From an uncultured Clostridia bacterium (GTDB lineage: Bacteria; Bacillota; Clostridia; Oscillospirales; Ruminococcaceae), in NCBI GenBank assembly GCA_945947715.1, contig CAMEYZ010000138.1, positions 1 to 5,894 of the forward strand: a DNA stretch of 5,894 nt. Reading direction: 5' to 3'. The notes beneath the pieces are model-generated. The model searched no databases and had not been told where the DNA came from. It saw nothing but the letters and a program-made list of their open reading frames with translations. Made by a program: the position numbers and the translations under genes. Below are positions 1 to 4,437 of the stretch, piece by piece. How positions within the stretch are numbered: position 1 is the stretch's first letter; the number at the start of each line of letters is the position of its first letter.

Positions 1-183
1 GTCGGTATCTCCTATCTTCTCTCCCACGGTCACGGTATCGCCCGCTTTTACAAGACAGCCGCATGGTGCGCCCATGGACTGGGACAGCGGGATAATGACC
101 TGCTTCGGCAGCGGAAAGCTGACGGTCTCGCAGTCCTCGGTCCCCTTATCGTGACTGAGGTGCACGCCGTGTAGTTTTTTCAT
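1..183 (-). CDS. rnfC: RnfC, Rnf electron-transport complex subunit C (N-terminal 61 codons only)
   Basis: The reading frame starts with ATG at 183-181 and stays open to the window edge, so only the N-terminus is present. It opens MKKLHGVHLSHDKG, continues with PLPKQVIIPLSQSMGAPC around residues 28-45, and then VKAGDTVTVGEKIGDT. This is the typical start of RnfC: a short GG/GVH opening, the 'plP..v.iPlsQh.GaPc' segment, and a beta-rich 'GD.V.vGqkIg' stretch. RnfC is the peripheral NADH-oxidising, FMN and [4Fe-4S] subunit of the Rnf complex, which couples ferredoxin/NAD electron transfer to Na+ or H+ pumping. A good ribosome site (AGGGAGG, 194-200) lies 10 nt before the ATG. The genes upstream (apbE, NusG-domain-II, Gx transporter) fit an Rnf locus, and rnfD, G, E, A and B are expected beyond the edge. 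Identification is by motif recognition; the Fe-S motifs lie outside the window. Confidence -1.
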   Translation of the reverse strand, partial: MKKLHGVHLSHDKGTEDCETVSFPLPKQVIIPLSQSMGAPCGCLVKAGDTVTVGEKIGDTD

Positions 184-193
184 CTGACATATT

Positions 194-200
194 CCTCCCT
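194..200 (-). promoter_or_regulatory. Ribosome binding site of rnfC
   Basis: AGGGAGG on the minus strand, 10 nt before the ATG at 183. It is a strong Shine-Dalgarno match and fixes the rnfC start. Confidence -1.
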
Positions 201-239
201 GAATTAGAATAAGTTTATGTAAAAAAATAATGTACCTGA

Positions 240-268
240 TAAATACGAAAAAGTACAGCTAAGGTCAA
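240..268 (-). promoter_or_regulatory. Possible sigma-A promoter for rnfC
   Basis: On the minus strand TTGACC (268-263) is followed after exactly 17 bp by TATTTA (245-240). The -35 matches consensus at five of six positions and the -10 at four of six. The predicted start lies near 233, giving a leader of about 50 nt before rnfC. The -35 overlaps the TGA stop of the preceding gene (267-265). A small dyad, TGTAC/GTACA (231-235 and 253-257), brackets the -10. It would let rnf be transcribed apart from apbE, or add to read-through. This is moderate evidence from hexamer match and spacing only. Confidence -1.
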
Positions 269-789
269 CGCCGCCTGTAAACGGCAAGGCTCTTTTCAAG
301 AGGAGGTATGACCCTTCCCGACACTATCCCCGTGAAAAATCCCGAAGCCGTTCCTGCAATGAGCAGCACGGGCGCATAATAAAAAGTATAAACGCTCCCC
401 ATGAGCACCGACGCAGCTGCCAGCTGTCCCAGCATATGCCCGATAGCGCTGAGGACGCTTATCATAACATATGAAGCGTTAGTTTTCGACAGAAGCAACG
501 CAGTTATGCCAAAGGAAACGATTCCTCCACAGGAAGACATTATCCCCGCAGTCACTCCCCTTGTCAGAAGCACAAAGGCTGATTTCAGCAGTGTAATAAG
601 AAATGCTGTGGGCAGATTAATACATACGGCAGCGGCAAAAACCGCAATGTTGGCAAGACCTATCCTCACTCCTGCGGGAAGAAATGCCGATGCCATGCTC
701 TCAAAAGCAGACAGCGCTGCAGCCAGCCCAAGCATTATGCCCGTCAGAGAAACGTAACGGGCAGTTGAGTTGAATGGATTTATTTTCAT
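265..789 (-). CDS. Gx transporter family membrane protein (Hpre_diP_synt_I family) of the Rnf locus
   Basis: This is a 174-aa, very hydrophobic protein with about five membrane segments: roughly residues 13-35, 45-65, 67-100, 107-130 and 137-157. Family signatures are visible: P-A-G-V-R-I-G-L-A-N at 38-47, the CGGIVSFG segment at 87-94, and GHMLGQLAAA at 117-126. The tail is basic (YRRR). The frame is open up to 924, but translation almost certainly starts at ATG 789-787 (MKINPF): the upstream codons overlap the NusG-domain-II gene, and the ATG falls 17 nt after that gene's stop. A weak AGGA lies ahead of it. The family was once called heptaprenyl diphosphate synthase component I, but its membrane topology argues against enzymatic synthesis. 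It is regularly found with Rnf or flavin-based electron-transfer loci; I recall EetB of Gram-positive extracellular electron transfer as a relative. Its substrate is not established. Confidence -1.
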   Translation of the reverse strand: MKINPFNSTARYVSLTGIMLGLAAALSAFESMASAFLPAGVRIGLANIAVFAAAVCINLPTAFLITLLKSAFVLLTRGVTAGIMSSCGGIVSFGITALLLSKTNASYVMISVLSAIGHMLGQLAAASVLMGSVYTFYYAPVLLIAGTASGFFTGIVSGRVIPPLEKSLAVYRRR

Positions 790-806
790 CTTGATAAATA
801 GTCCTA

Positions 807-1208
807 TCAGTTCAGAACCACGTCGATATCGTGGGCCTCGTCTGATATTATCCTTACCGATACCCTGTTCGGCAGACATACTATAGACTGACTGCCGCCT
901 CTGATATATCCTGTTTTTTCGCACAGCTTATCAGGACAGTCCGAATGGGAAACGCATATCCCGCCGTTCTTGACGGTAAGCTCCATATCCGTGTCCTCTA
1001 TAAGATACACTCCGTCCCTGTCAAGGGAAATCTCGGCGACTGTCTGACCGTCTGCACAGACCAGCGCTGTTCTGGGACCGTTTTCATCGGACTGCATAAA
1101 AAAATATGCGGCTGCAGCGGCGCAGATGACTGCAGCTGCAGCAACGATATCCCATATTCCGACAGTTTTTCTGCCATTAGTTTGCGAAGGTGAAGCCTGT
1201 GTTTTCAT
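807..1208 (-). CDS. NusG domain II-containing membrane-anchored protein of the Rnf locus
   Basis: This is a 133-aa protein with a short cytoplasmic N-terminus, one Ala-rich membrane helix (about residues 17-37) and an extracytoplasmic beta domain. The hallmark is four cysteines: C85, C91 and C96 in ICVSHSDCPDKLCEKTGYI, and C111 in IVCLPNRVSV. This is the characteristic 'SdCPdk.C..tG.I...g..ivCLPn.v' pattern of the NusG_II-like family linked to rnf clusters and flavin-based electron transfer. Its exact role is not established; a metal or redox function, or help with flavin delivery, is inference. ATG 1208 is chosen because longer versions run deep into apbE. The chosen start still overlaps the apbE 3' end by 32 nt, and the GAGGGGG ahead of it is about 15 nt away, somewhat far. 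The downstream Gx-transporter gene follows after 17 nt, so the two are almost surely co-transcribed. Confidence -1.
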   Translation of the reverse strand: MKTQASPSQTNGRKTVGIWDIVAAAAVICAAAAAYFFMQSDENGPRTALVCADGQTVAEISLDRDGVYLIEDTDMELTVKNGGICVSHSDCPDKLCEKTGYIRGGSQSIVCLPNRVSVRIISDEAHDIDVVLN

Positions 1209-2160
1209 ACAGAGTAAGCTCGACCCCCTCGCTCTTGTAGACCTTTTTATTTTCGTCCGCCGCAATAATATAGTATTCCTCCGAACTCAGATATTGTCCG
1301 AGCTCCTCAGTTCCGCCGGAATATACCGCAGTCGCAAGCATATCCGAGAGTATCCCCCCGTTTTCCGTTCCATATGGAACGATCACCGTGACAGAAGTCA
1401 AATCAGTCTCGACGGGATAACCTGTTTCGATAGAAAGGATATGTTCATATCTGACGCCGTCCTGTTCAAAAAATCGCTCATAGCCGCCGCTGGTGGATAT
1501 ATATGCAGCAGAGGTGCTGATGATGCCCAGATATCCCGAAGGGTCCTCGGGATTCTTTACTGCCGCTTTAAAAGTATTCCCGTCAGGCTTTTCGCCGAAA
1601 AGAAGGGTAGACGACCCCAGCGAGACTACCGCACACGGAACATCATTATCCTCCAGAAAGCCTGCCGCCTTGTCACAGGCATAGCCCTTTGCAGACGCTC
1701 CCAGTTCAAGTCTTGTACCGTCGGGAAGCTTATCAAGACTGTCAAAGCTGCCCTGCAAGGTTCCAAGCGCCTTGTCTATATCCTCCTGTGAGGGCACAAC
1801 GGGGCTGTCAGAGGATATCCCCCAGAGCTCGGTAAGCGCTCCGCAGGTGACATCAAGACCACCGCCTGTCTGCTCGGAAAGCTGAGAGGTCAGTGCTGCA
1901 CATTCGGAAATATATCCACCGTGAAGGGTATTTGCATCTGCTTCGTAAATGGTCTGAAGCTCTCCGCTGATATCCATAAGAAGCTCCTTCAGCGGAGAAA
2001 GCTTCCTGCTGCTGCCATACATCGTGATGCTCCCGTATGTATCAAAGGCGTAAAGCTCCTCCGACACAGCTCTTTCGGAGCAGGAACACAAAAGCGGCAT
2101 GACAGACGCCGCTATGCAGACAAAAAGGATTTTCTGACAAACAGATCTATACATACTCAT
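1177..2160 (-). CDS. apbE: FAD:protein FMN transferase (ApbE family), lipoprotein
   Basis: This 327-aa protein cuts FAD and transfers FMN covalently to Thr/Ser of target proteins. In an Rnf locus the expected targets are RnfG and RnfD, outside the membrane. It starts with a lipoprotein signal peptide: basic N-terminus, hydrophobic 11-24, and lipobox L-C-S-C with lipidated C27. ApbE motifs follow in order: AFDTYGSITMYG (38-49), LGASAKGYACDKA (153-165, for the usual 'GGiAKGYavDra'), VVSLGSSTLLFG (178-189), STSGGYERFF (222-231), EHILSIETGYPV (239-250, for 'sHIidP.TGyP'), SVTVIVP (256-262), and LSDMLATAV (271-279), whose D273 and T277 match the usual Mg-binding Asp/Thr pair. It diverges in 'GAS' for 'GGI' and 'ILSIETG' for 'IiDPrTG', so activity is likely but untested. 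The start is M1 or M3; either gives a complete signal peptide. It heads the cluster and overlaps the NusG-domain-II gene by 32 nt. Confidence -1.
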   Translation of the reverse strand: MSMYRSVCQKILFVCIAASVMPLLCSCSERAVSEELYAFDTYGSITMYGSSRKLSPLKELLMDISGELQTIYEADANTLHGGYISECAALTSQLSEQTGGGLDVTCGALTELWGISSDSPVVPSQEDIDKALGTLQGSFDSLDKLPDGTRLELGASAKGYACDKAAGFLEDNDVPCAVVSLGSSTLLFGEKPDGNTFKAAVKNPEDPSGYLGIISTSAAYISTSGGYERFFEQDGVRYEHILSIETGYPVETDLTSVTVIVPYGTENGGILSDMLATAVYSGGTEELGQYLSSEEYYIIAADENKKVYKSEGVELTLYENTGFTFAN

Positions 2161-2168
2161 AGATTATA

Positions 2169-2197
2169 ATTTTATCCGATAAAGTCTCTTCCGTCAA
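2169..2197 (-). promoter_or_regulatory. Strong sigma-A promoter of the apbE-led cluster
   Basis: TTGACG (2197-2192), a 17-bp spacer, then TAAAAT (2174-2169) on the minus strand: five of six consensus bases in each box. The expected transcription start is at about 2164-2160, that is, at or within four bases of the apbE ATG (2160). This leaves no room for a Shine-Dalgarno site and predicts a leaderless or near-leaderless mRNA. Confidence -1.
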
Positions 2198-2218
2198 GAG
2201 TTTTGAGGATTTCCTTTC

Positions 2219-2253
2219 AAAAACGGCATTACGCACAAATCATAGCCGTTTTT
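2219..2253 (-). terminator. Hairpin terminator after the SIR2-like gene
   Basis: AAAAACGGC and GCCGTTTTT form a 9-bp perfect stem around a 17-nt loop, with T runs on both outer sides, so it could act in both directions. It begins 23 nt after the stop of the SIR2-like gene and ends just before the apbE promoter, separating the two transcription units. The stem is GC-poor and the loop large, so termination may be incomplete. Confidence -1.
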
Positions 2254-2275
2254 TGTGTTGATTCTGCAAAATATT

Positions 2276-3190
2276 TCATACAGTCAGACAGCAGCGGGAG
2301 GATATATCTGCCATGGCCTCACGGTAAAAGCTCATGTAATCATCGTCCCTCAGATGCAGCTCAGGAATGTCGATACCGTAGGTCTGCATGAGCATTCGCT
2401 TTTCGGCGGATATACATTCGCTCGGCTCATAGAAATAGATATGACTTTTGGGGAAATTCCTTTTCTTGCAGCACGCAAGCCACCACATATCAATCTCCGA
2501 CAGGTCCATTCCAAAGCCGAGAACATACACGTCTCCCATAAGAAAAAGGTCCACCCAGCTTTCAGGAATGTAATCTCGCCTATGGTCGCAGCAGCCCTTG
2601 TATCTTCTCATAAAGGACGGGATATAATTCTGTATCTGCGAAAGAAGCCTGCCATAATAATAGTGTCCCATTATCACCGAGCCCGGCGAGGATACCTGCC
2701 CGTGGATATGCCATATGTACTTGTCATCGGAGCCATACCTCACGGGAATGAATTTGTGGAGCATCATATTATTGCCGCTGTTGATATTCCCTACCGCATA
2801 GTGGCTTGTGAATGTCTTTGCGTCCTTGACAGTCCTCTCGAGCTCAAAGGTATAGTTAGCCGTGATTATCTGGCTAAACGGAAGCTCAAGCACCTCACGG
2901 ATAAATTCCTTATGCTCGCAGGTCATTTCCATAGACGATAATCTGCGGCACATGGATTTCATGCTGACATCGACCCTGTCGCCCGTTGCTGCCACCACCT
3001 GCATAGTGTACGGAATGGAACGAAACAGCTCACGTTCATAATAAACACCGTTTTGCTCAGCCTGATTCTTGATTATACTCTCCCAGGAATCAATGTCAAA
3101 CAGACGATTTATCCCATTTCCCAACAACAGGACCCCCGGAACAGTTCCACAGGTAACAGGAGGTAGCTTTTTAACTCTTTTTTCTTTCAC
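2276..3190 (-). CDS. Stand-alone SIR2-like domain protein, putative NAD-binding or NAD-cleaving enzyme
   Basis: This is a 304-aa soluble protein with no signal peptide and no membrane segment. SIR2-like landmarks appear in order: GVLLLGNGINRLFD (19-32), matching the N-terminal nucleotide-binding loop; QIITANYTFELE (107-118), matching the 'TtNYD..lE' segment with the conserved Asn; YIWHIHGQVSSPGSVIMG (158-175), carrying the likely catalytic His and the 'HG' pair; and VYVLGFGMDLSEIDMWWL (221-238), matching the C-terminal 'GfSl.d.di' element. The Cys4 zinc module of deacetylase sirtuins is not evident, which points to the SIR2_2-type, often NAD-degrading, group. Bacterial proteins of this group frequently kill phage-infected cells by NAD loss, but no partner gene (Argonaute, HerA, SLOG or sensor domain) is visible, so defence is inference. 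The start is GTG 3190-3188: AGAGGTG lies 6 nt ahead, a stop lies just upstream in frame, and the next Met (63) would cut off the nucleotide loop. Confidence -1.
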   Translation of the reverse strand: MKEKRVKKLPPVTCGTVPGVLLLGNGINRLFDIDSWESIIKNQAEQNGVYYERELFRSIPYTMQVVAATGDRVDVSMKSMCRRLSSMEMTCEHKEFIREVLELPFSQIITANYTFELERTVKDAKTFTSHYAVGNINSGNNMMLHKFIPVRYGSDDKYIWHIHGQVSSPGSVIMGHYYYGRLLSQIQNYIPSFMRRYKGCCDHRRDYIPESWVDLFLMGDVYVLGFGMDLSEIDMWWLACCKKRNFPKSHIYFYEPSECISAEKRMLMQTYGIDIPELHLRDDDYMSFYREAMADISSRCCLTV

Positions 3191-3196
3191 GTCTTA

Positions 3197-3203
3197 CACC
3201 TCT
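3197..3203 (-). promoter_or_regulatory. Ribosome binding site deciding the GTG start of the SIR2-like gene
   Basis: AGAGGTG on the minus strand, 6 nt before GTG 3190. With the in-frame TAA immediately upstream (TAA GAC GTG), it fixes the start codon. Confidence -1.
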
Positions 3204-3216
3204 GATATCTGTCCTT

Positions 3217-3250
3217 CCAAAGGATACCAAAAAATAGGTTCCTTTGGTAT
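3217..3250 (-). promoter_or_regulatory. Leader of the SIR2-like gene with two competing hairpins
   Basis: The segment can fold two ways. Hairpin A pairs ATACCAAA (3250-3243) with TTTGGTAT (3231-3224), 8 bp around an 11-nt loop. Hairpin B pairs CCAAAGGAACC (3247-3237) with GGT-A-TCCTTTGG (3228-3217), 11 bp with one bulged base and an 8-nt loop. They share bases, so only one can form at a time. There is no T run after either, so a simple terminator is unlikely; an operator dyad or a translational or RNA-stability element would fit. The structure is visible; the function is inferred. Confidence -1.
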
Positions 3251-3273
3251 TATTGTATTATTTGTTTAAGAAT

Positions 3274-3302
3274 ATTATATCATCTCATGCTGATTATGTC
3301 AA
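3274..3302 (-). promoter_or_regulatory. Perfect consensus sigma-A promoter of the SIR2-like gene
   Basis: TTGACA (3302-3297), a 17-bp spacer, then TATAAT (3279-3274), with TG one base before the -10 (extended -10). Every box position is consensus. The predicted start is near 3267, giving a leader of about 75 nt that contains the dyad described separately. Such a strong promoter suggests either high basal expression or tight repression. Confidence -1.
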
Positions 3303-3490
3303 TAATTTACTAATATAATAAGTTCTCAATATTCCGTCAGATAACGCAGATTTATAAAATTTGAAATTATATCATATCGACCGCGGTTTGTCATCCCCTT
3401 TTTGGGTGAAACTGATACCTTCTTTCAAAAGTTTGGTAAATGCTAAGAAATAGGCTGAAAAAAATCAATTATTTTCATTTATTTAAAGAA
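3303..3490. other. AT-rich intergenic region between divergent genes
   Basis: No open frame of note. The only structure seen is an imperfect stem at about 3386-3412: GTTT-g-TCA-t-CCC against GGGTGAAAC, with bulges, beside a CCGCGG palindrome (3381-3386). A TATAAT occurs at 3314-3319 on the plus strand without a matching -35. I recognise no riboswitch or known small RNA. Confidence -1.
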
Positions 3491-3519
3491 TTGATAATTC
3501 AAACACAATATGTTAATAT
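3491..3519 (+). promoter_or_regulatory. Promoter P1 of the acidic lipoprotein gene
   Basis: TTGATA (3491-3496), a 17-bp spacer, then TAATAT (3514-3519), with TG one base ahead of the -10. The predicted start is near 3526, giving a leader of about 50 nt that contains the full ribosome site. The -35 is part of TTGATAATTCAA, a dyad that is repeated 37 bp downstream. Confidence -1.
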
Positions 3520-3526
3520 TTTATAT

Positions 3527-3557
3527 GTTGATAATCAACGCATACAACAAATATAAT
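3527..3557 (+). promoter_or_regulatory. Possible promoter P2 with palindrome GTTGATAATCAAC
   Basis: TTGATA (3528-3533), an 18-bp spacer, then TATAAT (3552-3557). The -35 lies inside GTTGAT-A-ATCAAC (3527-3539), a perfect 6+1+6 palindrome that also covers the P1 start region. A transcript from P2 would begin near 3564, inside the ribosome site, so P2 may be weak or non-productive. The palindrome may instead be a repressor site acting on P1. Confidence -1.
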
Positions 3558-3575
3558 TGAAAAGGAAGAATACTT

Positions 3576-4178
3576 ATGAAAAAGAAGATCTTAGCTATGC
3601 TTACAGTATGCGCTCTCGCAGCGTCAATGACAGCCTGCGGCAGCAGCTCCTCCGACGAACCTGCAACAGATAACGCTGCAGCAGCTGAGGAAGAATACTA
3701 CGACGAAGAAGAAAGCTACGAAGGCGAAGAGGGCAACGAGGATGAAGCTTACGAGGAGGAGGATCCCGCTGAGGAGACCGCTTCCGGCGACTTCACACTG
3801 CTTGACGTGTCCACAGATATGATCCAGACAGGCGTTTACGCTATCGACGCAGACCAGAACGAGCTTGTGTTCTCGATGTTTACAACACCCTCGGGAACAG
3901 CTATGGCTTCTCTCTTTATTTTCTGCCCCGATGGCACAGGCGATGTGCTCTGCGGCACATATTCGGCCGAGTCTGAATATGACGAGAACAACATCCTCTG
4001 GACAAAGCTCACTGTTTCTGACGTTTACACAGGCAACACCTTCAACATAGGCTTTGCTGAAGCAGACGGCGGACTGGTATACATTTTCGACAAGACGGGC
4101 ACCGTATATGACGGTCAGTATCTCACAGCAGACCAGACTGTTGTCTATATGGGCACTGCCGCAGCGCTTATCAGCTGA
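3576..4178 (+). CDS. Highly acidic, arginine-free lipoprotein of unknown function
   Basis: This is a 200-aa protein I do not recognise. It has a lipoprotein signal peptide (MKKK, hydrophobic 5-19, lipobox M-T-A-C with lipidated C21), a Ser spacer, and then a linker at 38-67 in which 19 of 30 residues are Glu or Asp. A folded, beta-looking domain follows at 72-198, containing GVYAID (86-91), a possible disulfide pair C117/C126, and several 'G-x-Y' and aromatic strands. The whole protein has no arginine, and the mature part has only two lysines (K144, K173). AAAGGAAG (3561-3568) lies 7 nt ahead of the ATG. It should sit on the outer face of the membrane, with the acidic arm spanning the wall. 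A clostripain-family lipoprotein gene follows 93 nt downstream in the same direction and shares the lipobox-plus-acidic-linker design, so a joint surface function is plausible but unproven. Confidence -1.
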   Translation: MKKKILAMLTVCALAASMTACGSSSSDEPATDNAAAAEEEYYDEEESYEGEEGNEDEAYEEEDPAEETASGDFTLLDVSTDMIQTGVYAIDADQNELVFSMFTTPSGTAMASLFIFCPDGTGDVLCGTYSAESEYDENNILWTKLTVSDVYTGNTFNIGFAEADGGLVYIFDKTGTVYDGQYLTADQTVVYMGTAAALIS

Positions 4179-4210
4179 TAGTTCATTCTTCATATCCTTC
4201 TTAAATTTGT

Positions 4211-4242
4211 CAAAGCCGACTTTCTTTTGTAAGTCGGCTTTG
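4211..4242 (+). terminator. Perfect 12-bp hairpin between lipoprotein and protease genes
   Basis: CAAAGCCGACTT (4211-4222) and AAGTCGGCTTTG (4231-4242) pair perfectly around an 8-nt loop, 32 nt after the lipoprotein stop. The stem strength fits an intrinsic terminator, but the 3' flank (GTCGTATAAAA) lacks a T run. It may be a partial terminator or a 3'-end stabiliser that lowers expression of the downstream protease gene, for which no convincing separate promoter is seen. Confidence -1.
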
Positions 4243-4271
4243 GTCGTATAAAAAACAAAAGGAAAATCACA

Positions 4272-4412
4272 ATGAAAAGAAAAAGATCACTTGCGGCAGT
4301 ATGCGCAGTGGCTGTACTTGCTTTATCGGGCTGTTCGGATAGCTTCGATTACGAGGACGACAGCGTAAGCGAACCCACTTTTCTAGGAAACGGCTGCTCG
4401 GGCGGAGACTGA
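4272..4412 (+). CDS. N-terminal piece of the clostripain-family lipoprotein: signal peptide and linker
   Basis: ATG 4272 has AAAGGA about 9 nt ahead. The 46-codon frame encodes a basic start (MKRKR), a hydrophobic stretch (7-18), lipobox L-S-G-C with lipidated C21, and an acidic linker (SDSFDYEDDSVSEP). It then leaves the acidic pattern (TFLGNGCSGGD) and stops at TGA 4410-4412. Over 4387-4437 the +1 frame instead reads ETAARAETEPETESYSD, a natural continuation of the linker leading straight into the protease. The out-of-pattern tail is therefore read past a frame change. Too short to be a protein in its own right. Confidence -1.
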   Translation: MKRKRSLAAVCAVAVLALSGCSDSFDYEDDSVSEPTFLGNGCSGGD

Positions 4413-4437
4413 GCCTGAAACAGAAAGCTATTCTGAT

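Noticed and set aside
787..924. N-terminal extension of the Gx-transporter protein up to 924
   Set aside because: It overlaps the conserved Cys region of the NusG-domain-II gene in another frame and adds a hydrophilic, basic stretch unlike the family; ATG 789 gives a normal length.
1126..1791. Long plus-strand open frame of about 220 codons across the NusG-domain-II and apbE genes
   Set aside because: It lies antisense to two well-supported genes, has no ribosome site, and encodes no recognisable motif.
2255..2941. Plus-strand open frame of about 230 codons opposite the SIR2-like gene
   Set aside because: The minus-strand frame carries all SIR2 motifs in order with a good start site; the plus frame looks like a shadow.
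3624..4193. Minus-strand open frame opposite the acidic lipoprotein gene
   Set aside because: It arises from the Glu/Asp-rich codons read backwards; the plus frame has a lipoprotein signal, ribosome site and promoters.
4226..4252. Possible promoter TTTTGT-16-TATAAA ahead of the protease gene
   Set aside because: The -35 is poor, and it lies inside the hairpin arm; not convincing without transcript data.
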